The notes under the pieces: model-generated
Databases searched by the model: none
Seen by the model: only the letters and a program-made list of their open reading frames with translations
Told to the model about the DNA's origin: nothing
Assembly (NCBI GenBank): GCA_026003195.1
Contig: BPGU01000006.1
Span: 1 to 44,058, forward strand
DNA: 44,058 bases
Source of the DNA: Armatimonadota bacterium
GTDB taxonomy: Bacteria > Armatimonadota > HRBIN16
Direction: 5' to 3'
Position numbers and translations under genes: made by a program
In this document: one piece after another, positions 7,193 to 12,524 of the stretch
Numbering within the stretch: position 1 is the first letter of the stretch
How the letters are laid out: the number at the start of each line of letters is the position of its first letter

Positions 7193-7789
7193 ATGGACGC
7201 AATCTACACAGCATCGCAGTCCGTTCGCCTGCTGCACCGTGTGGCCGGGTGGGCCGGACACACGTGGGGACGGCTGCCGGAGGACGACGTAATCAACGCC
7301 GTCCTCCGGGCGGCGGACCGGGGTGAGTTCACCCCGGAGGGAATCCAGGCGGCGATAATCGCCGCCTGCGAGGCCCGGCTCACGCCGGGCGTGATGGGAT
7401 GGGGGATTTGCTGCCCGGACGCGAATCCGGGCGGAGATAACCCCGACGTGTTGGCGGTGCCGATAGGCAGCGCCGTTGTTGTCCACGTGCGCATCACCGA
7501 TGCGCGTGGACAGTACACGTACTGGTACAACACGGACGGCTATTACGCCGTCCGCTTCGCGCTGGAGGATTACGGATACTGGCGCGTGTACCAGTCATTT
7601 GCCACCTCGGGCACTGCCCGGAAGCGCGATATCTTCCGGGCAGGTGTTATCCTCGCGCAGGCGGGCATCCACATGCCAGCCTGCGACGACAACCTCCGCC
7701 AGGCTGTGGCGGAGGAGTACAACTGGCCAGAGCTAGCCACCCGAGCTCTGACCGATATCGGGCCCGGTATCCTCGCTGCGCCGGGCTAG
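7193..7789 (+). CDS. Unknown protein, exceptionally hairpin-rich gene
   Basis: A 198-residue protein with a strong AAAGGAGGT site before ATG 7193. I recognise no family. It is neutral to acidic, has no obvious transmembrane segment, and holds a Tyr/Trp-rich middle (QYTYWYNTDGYYAVRFALED). The DNA is remarkable: at least ten near-perfect inverted repeats are nested in the coding sequence, e.g. 7277..7286/7300..7309, 7318..7337, 7348..7366, 7616..7624/7633..7641 and 7693..7701/7707..7715. A terminator follows eight bases after the stop, so it probably ends its own transcription unit. Its mRNA should fold strongly. Confidence 0.7.
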   Translation: MDAIYTASQSVRLLHRVAGWAGHTWGRLPEDDVINAVLRAADRGEFTPEGIQAAIIAACEARLTPGVMGWGICCPDANPGGDNPDVLAVPIGSAVVVHVRITDARGQYTYWYNTDGYYAVRFALEDYGYWRVYQSFATSGTARKRDIFRAGVILAQAGIHMPACDDNLRQAVAEEYNWPELATRALTDIGPGILAAPG

Positions 7790-7797
7790 AATTCCCC

Positions 7798-7829
7798 AAG
7801 GGGCTGCCTGGCAGACAGCCCCTTTTTTC
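7798..7829 (+). terminator. Rho-independent terminator
   Basis: AAGGGGCTG (7798..7806) pairs with CAGCCCCTT (7816..7824), followed by a run of T. It closes the unit containing the 7193 gene. Confidence 0.85.
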
Positions 7830-7899
7830 TTACCTCGACAGCGCATTCCGGCAGCACAGGGAAGGCCAGGTCCAAACCAATGCTTTCAGCAACCGCCGC

Positions 7900-7924
7900 A
7901 ATGCAGCGTCGCGGAAAAAATTTC
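7900..7924 (+). repeat. 25-bp GGAAAAAATTTC motif, copy 3
   Basis: Reads AATGCAGCGTCG then CGGAAAAAATTTC. It lies 90 bases upstream of the gene at 8014, in an otherwise gene-free stretch (7830-8013). Confidence 0.7.
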
Positions 7925-8013
7925 TGCGTCCTTCCCGCGTTGCCCTCCGTAGAGAGCAACGCGGGGCGGATGCCCCGGACGGGTTACTCCCGGAAACTTC
8001 TTGGAGGTGTAGA

Positions 8014-8403
8014 ATGAAGGCTACGCAAGTCATAGCACAGCACATGGCGGAACTCGTATCGGACCGAAAGGTGCGGCCCTACCATCCGCTGCACGACAAC
8101 GCACGCGGGGATGCGCACTTCGGGTATACGCGGTACAACACGGCAATCTACGCCGTGACGGTGGACAAGGTTCCTGACAGTAAGGAAGCTGTCTTACTCT
8201 CTATCGTCTCGCATGTCGCAGTGTCCGCGGTACCGTCCGATTATCCGGACACACTTCCGGCAGCCTGCTGCAGCATATTCGGCAGCACGTTCGGAATAAG
8301 ACCGTGGCATACGCTGCCCGGCATCTCGGACGCGTTCGCAAGAGTGCAAGAGCCAATTGTGTGGGACGTAGAGCTGCCCAGGGAATGGACTTCAAACGTT
8401 TGA
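8014..8403 (+). CDS. Unknown early phage protein
   Basis: A 129-residue protein with TTGGAGGTG before ATG 8014. The N-terminal part is basic and polar (VSDRKVRPYHPLHDNARGD); the middle is predicted beta-rich (NTAIYAVTVDKV). No family is recognised. It lies downstream of motif copy 3, and its last codons fall in an 18-bp perfect palindrome. Inverted repeats are again frequent in the gene (CACGGC/GCCGTG near 8137), though fewer than in the 7193 gene. Confidence 0.65.
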   Translation: MKATQVIAQHMAELVSDRKVRPYHPLHDNARGDAHFGYTRYNTAIYAVTVDKVPDSKEAVLLSIVSHVAVSAVPSDYPDTLPAACCSIFGSTFGIRPWHTLPGISDAFARVQEPIVWDVELPREWTSNV

Positions 8404-8406
8404 AGT
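8389..8406. promoter_or_regulatory. ACTTCA-N6-TGAAGT palindrome 1 (perfect)
   Basis: ACTTCAAACGTTTGAAGT is an 18-bp perfect palindrome spanning the stop codon of the 8014 gene. Relatives sharing ACTTCA-N6-TGAAG are at 9900, 14786, 16553 and, with one mismatch, 23720. It looks like a binding site for a dimeric regulator. Confidence 0.55.
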
Positions 8407-8493
8407 AGAGCAGTCTCTACGGTCTGCCGCTTCTCTGCGGAGAGGCGGCAGCACGGAGCGGCTGGCTCCAAAACAAACAACAGGAGGTACTCT

Positions 8494-8613
8494 ATGTTCC
8501 AAGGCAGCGGATTCTCTCTCTTCGGGCTGCTCGCGGACATAACGTCCGCAATCGCACGCGCGATGCTAAAAGCATTCGCCCGCGCAGCCGGAGTCTCGTG
8601 TTGGTGGAGGTAG
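8494..8613 (+). CDS. Small amphipathic peptide (39 aa)
   Basis: AGGAGG lies seven bases before ATG 8494. The product has two hydrophobic/amphipathic stretches (FSLFGLLADITSAIARAML and KAFARAAG) and ends in CWWR. It resembles a membrane-active or regulatory small peptide but matches nothing I know. A GCGGAC/GTCCGC hairpin is inside. The gene at 8615 follows after one base. Confidence 0.5.
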   Translation: MFQGSGFSLFGLLADITSAIARAMLKAFARAAGVSCWWR

Positions 8614-8614
8614 C

Positions 8615-8827
8615 ATGGAAACACACAGGACCGAAGAGTACAGATGGTGGCACAGGGATGATGCCGCCAGGCAGCGCGGGCGCGCTGCAAAAGGGACGGA
8701 GAAGGCAGCGGGGGCTGCGACACGCGGAAAGTCCGGTGCAGCCTCGTGGGAAAATCCGCCGGGACGCCCGGTGCAAACCTGTAGAAAAAATCTTCGGGAT
8801 TTTTTCCGCTGCGGCCAAAAGTGTTGA
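8615..8827 (+). CDS. Small basic unknown protein
   Basis: A 70-residue reading frame starting at ATG 8615 with GGTGGAGG just upstream. It is rich in Arg, Lys, Ala and Gly (WWHRDDAARQRGRAAKG). Its second half overlaps motif copies 4 and 5 and a terminator-like hairpin, so the C-terminal part may not be under coding constraint. The good ribosome site is the main support. Confidence 0.35.
   Translation: METHRTEEYRWWHRDDAARQRGRAAKGTEKAAGAATRGKSGAASWENPPGRPVQTCRKNLRDFFRCGQKC
8735..8794 (+). repeat. 25-bp GGAAAAAATTTC motif, copies 4 and 5
   Basis: Copy 4 (8735..8759) and copy 5 (8770..8794) start 35 bp apart. They are more diverged: GGTGCAGCC followed by GGGAAAATCC, and GGTGCAAACC followed by GAAAAAATC. 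They lie just before the promoter at 8824. Confidence 0.5.
8784..8807 (+). terminator. A/T stem-loop before promoter
   Basis: GAAAAAATC (8784..8792) pairs with GATTTTTTC. The stem is A/T-rich and ends in a T run, so it could terminate upstream transcription, but it has few G:C pairs. Confidence 0.35.
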
Positions 8828-8851
8828 CATTACTTCTAGATGTGCTATAAT
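8824..8851 (+). promoter_or_regulatory. Consensus sigma-70 promoter
   Basis: TTGACA (8824..8829), 16 bases and TATAAT (8846..8851) match both consensus hexamers exactly. Transcription should begin near 8858, at the edge of a perfect inverted repeat. It would drive the 8934 gene and those downstream. Confidence 0.88.
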
Positions 8852-8858
8852 GTATACA

Positions 8859-8925
8859 GTGCAAGGAGAAAACAAACTTTTTGGCTCCTTGCACCCATTT
8901 TCGTGGCAGCGTGGTCTGCAAGGAG
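8859..8925 (+). promoter_or_regulatory. 5' UTR with two mutually exclusive stems
   Basis: GTGCAAGGAG (8859..8868) is perfectly complementary to CTCCTTGCAC (8885..8894). The same 3' arm is also complementary over nine bases to TGCAAGGAG (8917..8925), the ribosome site of the gene at 8934. Only one stem can form at a time: the first leaves the ribosome site free and the second covers it. This is a candidate translational switch. Confidence 0.6.
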
Positions 8926-8933
8926 GACTTGTA

Positions 8934-9305
8934 ATGGATTACAGGGACATGTGTTTGCGGGTGTACGACGAGGCGAACGAGGCGATATCGCAGCTCGACT
9001 CGCTCGCGGAGGAACTGGTGCAGCTTCGTAGAAAAAAAGAGGAGCTTGTGTCACAACTCGCTTCGAGGAAGGCCGAGATATCGCTGTCCATCGCTTCGAA
9101 CCCGGACATGAAGAACGACACGATGCGTAAGGCGGCGATAGAGCTTCAGCTGCAGAGCGATTCCGTCCAGGCCGAGCTTAGCGCGACAGAGCTTGCGATA
9201 GACGCAGTGCAACTGCAGATGGAGACGGTCAGACACCGCATCTCCGTCAGGAAAGCGCTGCTTTATGCGGCGGGAGGCATGTTTGGCGAACCGGCGGCCA
9301 GATAA
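8934..9305 (+). CDS. Coiled-coil protein of unknown function
   Basis: A 123-residue protein starting at ATG 8934, eight bases after AAGGAGG. It is almost entirely helical with heptad patterns (ISQLDSLAEELVQLRRKKEE, and LQSDSVQAELSATELAIDAV). It may be a structural or nucleic-acid-associated early factor. It is the first gene after the best promoter in the window, and its 3' end overlaps the start of the HNH gene. No family is recognised. Confidence 0.7.
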   Translation: MDYRDMCLRVYDEANEAISQLDSLAEELVQLRRKKEELVSQLASRKAEISLSIASNPDMKNDTMRKAAIELQLQSDSVQAELSATELAIDAVQLQMETVRHRISVRKALLYAAGGMFGEPAAR

Positions 9306-10179
9306 GCTTGCACGGACGCAGGACGGGTGCTTTCTATGCGGCTACAACCGCGTGGAGATGCACCACGTAGTTCCGAAAAGGATGGGGGGCAGCAAGGAGG
9401 CTGACACCCCGTCCAACCTTATGCCTCTATGCCCGAAGCATCACAGGATGGTAACGGAGAACATCATCCAGCTGCGCATAGAGGACGACCATGTGCACGT
9501 GATTCAGGGAGGAGCGATAGTCGCGTCCAGACCGCTCAAGACGGTCATGCCGGAACAGATAGGGCGATGGACACACGTGCTGCGCAACTCGCTGGACACG
9601 GTCGCGCAGAACATCGAATACCTTCCGGACGAGACGCTCAAGGAGCTGTACCACGCATGCTCCGAACTAGGAAAGCATGCGTTCGCAATGCAATGCGAGG
9701 TGGCGTACACGCTGTTCAACCGCGCAATCGGGACATACGAGAGCAAAGTCAATCAGGTAGCACAGATTCTCGGACTCAAAAGCACGAGTATCTTCTACCG
9801 CGTAAAGGCAAGGCTCGCGTTCGGACCGATGCTGCAGAACGCATGCGTTCCAGAGGCGACACCGTCACACCTGATGGTGGCAGCGTCTACGCCGGACCCA
9901 CTTCAATCAATTGAAGTGCTCAAGAAGATGGGGGACGACGGCCCAGTATCCGTCGCAAAGTACAAACAGGCCCTGCAGGATTTGAAGCAGCAGGACTCAA
10001 ACAGTGTGAGCCAGCCATACTCACACAAGTGCGGACTCTGCGAAAAATCCTGCCCACACAGGCGTATCGTAGAGGTGTGCGAGAAACATTCTCGCATCGT
10101 GAAGCCGGGGGAGTGCCCGGAAGGAGGACAATGTGCTTACACAGAAAGATGCAAGCATCGAGAGACAATGCGCAGCTAA
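9265..10179 (+). CDS. HNH endonuclease-like protein with Cys-rich tail
   Basis: Up to 304 residues. The N-terminal domain has CFLCG (22-26), EMHHVVPK (31-38), the Asn of SNLMPLCPKHH (50-60) and thus a canonical zinc-containing HNH fold. A helix-turn-helix-like segment lies near residues 155-185 (VNQVAQILGLKSTSIFYRVK), and the C terminus holds a second Cys/His cluster (CGLCEKSCPH). It probably nicks or cleaves DNA as a homing-type or packaging-linked nuclease. ATG 9265 is the outer start; TTG 9283, five bases after GGGAGG, may be the true one. A regulatory-looking palindrome lies in the coding sequence at 9900. Confidence 0.75.
   Translation: MRREACLANRRPDKLARTQDGCFLCGYNRVEMHHVVPKRMGGSKEADTPSNLMPLCPKHHRMVTENIIQLRIEDDHVHVIQGGAIVASRPLKTVMPEQIGRWTHVLRNSLDTVAQNIEYLPDETLKELYHACSELGKHAFAMQCEVAYTLFNRAIGTYESKVNQVAQILGLKSTSIFYRVKARLAFGPMLQNACVPEATPSHLMVAASTPDPLQSIEVLKKMGDDGPVSVAKYKQALQDLKQQDSNSVSQPYSHKCGLCEKSCPHRRIVEVCEKHSRIVKPGECPEGGQCAYTERCKHRETMRS
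9900..9917. promoter_or_regulatory. ACTTCA-N6-TGAAGT palindrome 2
   Basis: ACTTCAATCAATTGAAGT lies inside the HNH gene. With one flanking base each side the arms CACTTCAAT/ATTGAAGTG are perfect. Confidence 0.5.
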
Positions 10180-10513
10180 GTGTGCGTCCGAGATTGTGTC
10201 CGCGATGATGCAAGCGGGCAAGCTCGCGCCCGAGGACATCTGTTCGGTGTATCCGAGCATCTACGACTGCGTGTTCTCCTGCATCCACGTCGAACAGGCT
10301 GCGCCCGCGCCGCAACAGAGCACGGGCAAGGTCACAGAGAAGCAGATAGCGCTTCTGCGCAGGCTCGCCGACGACGTCGGGCAGGAGACGTTCGGCAAGC
10401 TGCTCGCGAAGCAGGGCGTGACGAAGGTATCGGAACTCACGCTCAAGCAAGCCTCCGGCCTGATTACGGAGCTGAAAGGAGTCAAGGATGCGGACCCGTT
10501 CAAGGGCGAATAA
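10133..10513 (+). CDS. Unknown protein, possible recombination accessory
   Basis: A 126-residue protein starting at GTG 10133 behind AAGGAGG. The C-terminal half (TEKQIALLRRLADDVGQETF, then SELTLKQASGLITELKG) resembles a helical module attached to some phage single-strand annealing or DNA-binding proteins. That resemblance is weak. The N terminus has three Cys residues without clear metal spacing. It overlaps the next gene by 26 bp. Confidence 0.55.
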   Translation: MLTQKDASIERQCAAKCASEIVSAMMQAGKLAPEDICSVYPSIYDCVFSCIHVEQAAPAPQQSTGKVTEKQIALLRRLADDVGQETFGKLLAKQGVTKVSELTLKQASGLITELKGVKDADPFKGE

Positions 10514-10787
10514 CGCTGTCACGGAGAAGACAGCCCCCGCCGTGCTCAACCGCATCAACGACGTGATGGGGCACAGGGAAGGAATCCCGTTCGAAAGCGA
10601 AGAGCAGGTGCGAGAATACTTCTCCGTGCAGTCGCTGCTCGAGATGAAGCCGGGCTTCTACGCGATTCAGGACTCACGCGGGCATGTCACTGTCTACGAC
10701 CTGGACGGCATGCCCTATGTCACGGAAGAATGGCTCAGGTGGGCTGCGGAAGTCGTAATCACGCACCGCGACCACTGCGCGTTCTGA
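10488..10787 (+). CDS. Unknown early protein
   Basis: A 99-residue protein starting at ATG 10488, preceded by GGAG within the upstream gene. It has a basic N terminus and a compact alpha/beta-looking core (VREYFSVQSLLEMKPGFYAI, then GHVTVYDLDGMPYV). No family is recognised. Its last codons (DHCAF) are the first unit of a tandem repeat that continues past the stop. Confidence 0.55.
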   Translation: MRTRSRANNAVTEKTAPAVLNRINDVMGHREGIPFESEEQVREYFSVQSLLEMKPGFYAIQDSRGHVTVYDLDGMPYVTEEWLRWAAEVVITHRDHCAF

Positions 10788-10865
10788 CCACTGCGCGTTC
10801 TGACGACTGCGCGTTCTGACCACTGCGCGTTCTGACGACTGCGCGTTCTGACCACTGCGCGTTCT
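10770..10865 (+). repeat. Six tandem 16-bp repeats
   Basis: Six contiguous copies of GACCACTGCGCGTTCT. Copies 3 and 5 read GACG instead of GACC; otherwise all are identical. The array begins in the last codons of the 10488 gene and ends directly at the ribosome site of the 10878 gene. It resembles an iteron array, or a recent slippage expansion. It is not a CRISPR array: no spacers are present. Confidence 0.9.
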
Positions 10866-10877
10866 AAGGAGGACACG

Positions 10878-11060
10878 ATGCTAAGGTGCAACAACTGCGG
10901 GACCGCGTTCCCTCGCGGGCAGTACCGCAGGGACGAGGACGGCTACGAGACTATCGGAAAAGGCTGGAGCTTCGGATTCGGGTGCAGCTTCTGCGGATGC
11001 ACGAGCGAGTTCGAGGAGGAAGAAGAGGAGGAATACTATGAGGACGAGGTTTACGCTTGA
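10878..11060 (+). CDS. Small zinc-ribbon protein with acidic tail
   Basis: A 60-residue protein with AAGGAGG before ATG 10878. It has CNNCG near the N terminus and CSFCGC near residues 36-41, two CxxC knuckles of a zinc ribbon, followed by a run of Glu. The codons for the Glu-rich tail also form the ribosome site of the next gene, which starts inside it at 11038. The partner is unknown. Confidence 0.65.
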   Translation: MLRCNNCGTAFPRGQYRRDEDGYETIGKGWSFGFGCSFCGCTSEFEEEEEEEYYEDEVYA

Positions 11061-11238
11061 CGACCAGATATACACGCTGCGTCTTACGACGGAGCATCCG
11101 GCATCTTCGCACGGAGTGCCGGTGCTCGTCACGCAGGACGGAGAGGCTGTAGACCCGTTCTCCTTCCTCGCGCATGTCGTGCTCGAAGCGTCCCCGGAGG
11201 AGCTTCAGGCGGCGCGTGAGGCGGGCTATATCGTGTAG
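11038..11238 (+). CDS. Small unknown protein
   Basis: A 66-residue acidic protein starting at ATG 11038, preceded by GAGGAGGAA within the upstream gene. It overlaps that gene by 23 bp in another frame. It reads MRTRFTLDDQIYTLRLTTEH and ends with a helical segment (SPEELQAAREAGYIV). It is the last gene before a large structured intergenic element. No family is recognised. Confidence 0.6.
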   Translation: MRTRFTLDDQIYTLRLTTEHPASSHGVPVLVTQDGEAVDPFSFLAHVVLEASPEELQAAREAGYIV

Positions 11239-11245
11239 GCTCAAT

Positions 11246-11393
11246 CCCCGGCGGGAAAGGGGCGTTTCTACAATGCCTCTAAAACGCGTCAGATTGGCTC
11301 TACAGCGCGTCTGTGGGTATGGGTGGACTTCCTATACCCCCCGGCGATTTTGACGCGCTCTCAGGGCATTCTAGAGGCCTTTTTCCGCCGGGG
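11246..11393 (+). repeat. Structured element A (21-bp-period family)
   Basis: The outer arms CCCCGGCGG (11246..11254) and CCGCCGGGG (11385..11393) enclose further pairings: CGCGTCA (11285..11291) with TGACGCG (11351..11357), and GGGTAT/ATACCC around the centre. The sequence AATGCC...AGATTGGCTCTACAGCGCG has a 21-bp period shared with elements at 11674 and 22977. It follows the last gene of a unit and ends in TTTT, so it may be a terminator or processing signal. Confidence 0.65.
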
Positions 11394-11403
11394 TTTTCGA
11401 TGG

Positions 11404-11441
11404 ATGCGCCGCGCAAAAAAGTTTTTTGGCGCGCGGTGCAT
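11404..11441 (+). terminator. GC/AT hairpin, possible terminator
   Basis: ATGCGCCGCGC with AAAAAA pairs with TTTTTT and GGCGCGCGGTGCAT to form a long near-perfect stem-loop just downstream of element A. It may act in either direction. Confidence 0.5.
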
Positions 11442-11480
11442 TCTGTCTAAGCAAGACTTTCGAGTACGGAGATGTACCGG

Positions 11481-11687
11481 ATGAATGCAGATGTGTACGT
11501 CGCAGCGCGAATCGCTTCTTCCCTTCGCGACGGACATGCAAGCGAAGGCACGCAGCTTCTGGCTTACGCCCTGTGGCGTCTGGCACGGGCGATAAGCACG
11601 GAAGATGCGGAAAGAGCCGTGGACGAAGTCCTCGGCGAAACACGGGTTTCGGGCACGGTCTCGGGGGACGTGCCAGAATGCCCGTAA
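11481..11687 (+). CDS. Small unknown protein
   Basis: A 68-residue frame starting at ATG 11481, eight bases after GGAG; an ATG at 11472 is too close to that site. It reads MNADVYVAARIASSLRDGHA with a helical middle (LLAYALWRLARAISTEDAER). The stop TAA lies inside repeated element C. No family is recognised. It is a plausible gene in a mostly non-coding stretch. Confidence 0.45.
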   Translation: MNADVYVAARIASSLRDGHASEGTQLLAYALWRLARAISTEDAERAVDEVLGETRVSGTVSGDVPECP

Positions 11688-11769
11688 ATGGCCCTAGAAT
11701 GCCCGTACAGCGCACGCAGAAGCGAAGAGGTCTTCTGATACCTCTGAGCGAAATTCGTGCGCTGTACGG
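11674..11769 (+). repeat. Structured element C (21-bp-period family)
   Basis: AGAATGCCCGTA is present at 11675 and again 21 bp later at 11696. CCGTACAGCGCACG (11703..11716) pairs perfectly with CGTGCGCTGTACGG (11756..11769), and an AGAGGT/ACCTCT stem lies inside. About 40 bases match element B at 22977 with few differences. Confidence 0.65.
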
Positions 11770-12245
11770 CCTTCCGGCAATATTCCTGAATGCTGGGGAA
11801 GCTGTTGCTGCCCACGCATTCGGGAAGAAGGGAAGCAGGAGATTGAAAAATCTCCTCGCTTCCGTAAGGGTGGTGGGTGGGGGTACGCTGCCGTGGAGGG
11901 AGGATAACACGCATCTCTTCCCTGGAGGGCTGCCTAAGGGCTGTCCACGGGAGCGCGTAGCGTGGCCCTCCCAAGGCCTTGAAGCGAAGCGCGACCCGTG
12001 GACAGCAGCAGTCCACGGTCTCCCTCCCCTTTGGGGGGGGGAGAGAATTAAAGAGAGGGGGGGGTACTAAAAGAACCCTTCGGGTTCATGCTTTTCTTTT
12101 TATCTTTTAGTACAGAGTACCGTTTTAGGTACCCCCCTCTTTTGGGGAGAGGGGGGATTATAGGGGGGAGAGGGGGATAGAGGGTTCCTAAGGGAGGAAG
12201 GGGGAGAGGGGACCTACAAAGGGGGGGGAGGGGTTTTCGGAGGAG
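11770..12245 (+). other. Structured G-rich non-coding region upstream of dnaB unit
   Basis: No convincing gene is seen. The stretch holds several perfect stems: 11831..11863 (closed by a GAAA loop), 11940..11951/11995..12006 (12 bp), 12064..12073/12104..12113 enclosing an AACCC/GGGTT hairpin, 12117..12132, and 12132..12140/12148..12156. Runs of four to nine G repeat from 12026 to 12233 on the plus strand and could form G-quadruplexes. It leads into the helicase unit and may be a replication origin or a regulatory leader. Confidence 0.55.
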
Positions 12246-12252
12246 GTTTGCC

Positions 12253-12513
12253 TTGGAGGCGCATAAGTTCCGCCGCAGGTATGCCGTGCGGCTCAAGCTG
12301 CTTTTCGAACGGATGTGGAAGAAGAGATTTGCGGTGCCGCCTCCGGACGTGAGCCGGACGATGTACAGCCTGGTCTACAGGTTCGACCCGGGATTCGTCG
12401 AGTCCGTGCTCGTCGCGTGGTTCCGGGACGAGGAGTACGGGGCAGCTGCCGCGCATTACGACCCGGAACACTTCAAGAGGTGCGTATACCGGGAAGCGCA
12501 AGGAGGAGAATAG
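12253..12513 (+). CDS. Unknown basic protein upstream of dnaB
   Basis: An 86-residue protein starting at TTG 12253, seven bases after GGAGGAGG. The N-terminal half is highly basic (KFRRRYAVRLKLLFERMWKK), the rest aromatic and acidic. It may be a DNA-binding or helicase-loading accessory because it lies 11 bp before the DnaB-like gene, but no family is recognised. Confidence 0.55.
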   Translation: MEAHKFRRRYAVRLKLLFERMWKKRFAVPPPDVSRTMYSLVYRFDPGFVESVLVAWFRDEEYGAAAAHYDPEHFKRCVYREAQGGE

Positions 12514-12524
12514 AGGCAAAAGCG

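Noticed and set aside
6650-7486. Long minus-strand open frame
   Set aside because: It is the complement of GC-rich coding sequence, Pro/Arg-rich, with no ribosome site, and crosses several gene starts.
8598-8933. Upstream extension of the coiled-coil gene
   Set aside because: It would cross the promoter and its leader hairpin; ATG 8934 has a strong ribosome site.
9265-10179. HNH protein as an IscB or Cas9-like nuclease
   Set aside because: No RuvC motifs or bridge helix are present around the HNH domain.
10770-10865. Possible CRISPR array
   Set aside because: The 16-bp units are directly contiguous without spacers and no cas genes are near.
11678-12070. Open frame reading MPVNGPRMPVQ and onward
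   Set aside because: It is composed largely of repeat and hairpin sequence, has no ribosome site, and its amino-acid pattern looks non-coding. It stays possible but unsupported.
12315-12524. N-terminal extension of the DnaB-like protein
   Set aside because: It is an out-of-frame reading of the previous gene; the DnaB homology begins at ATG 12525.
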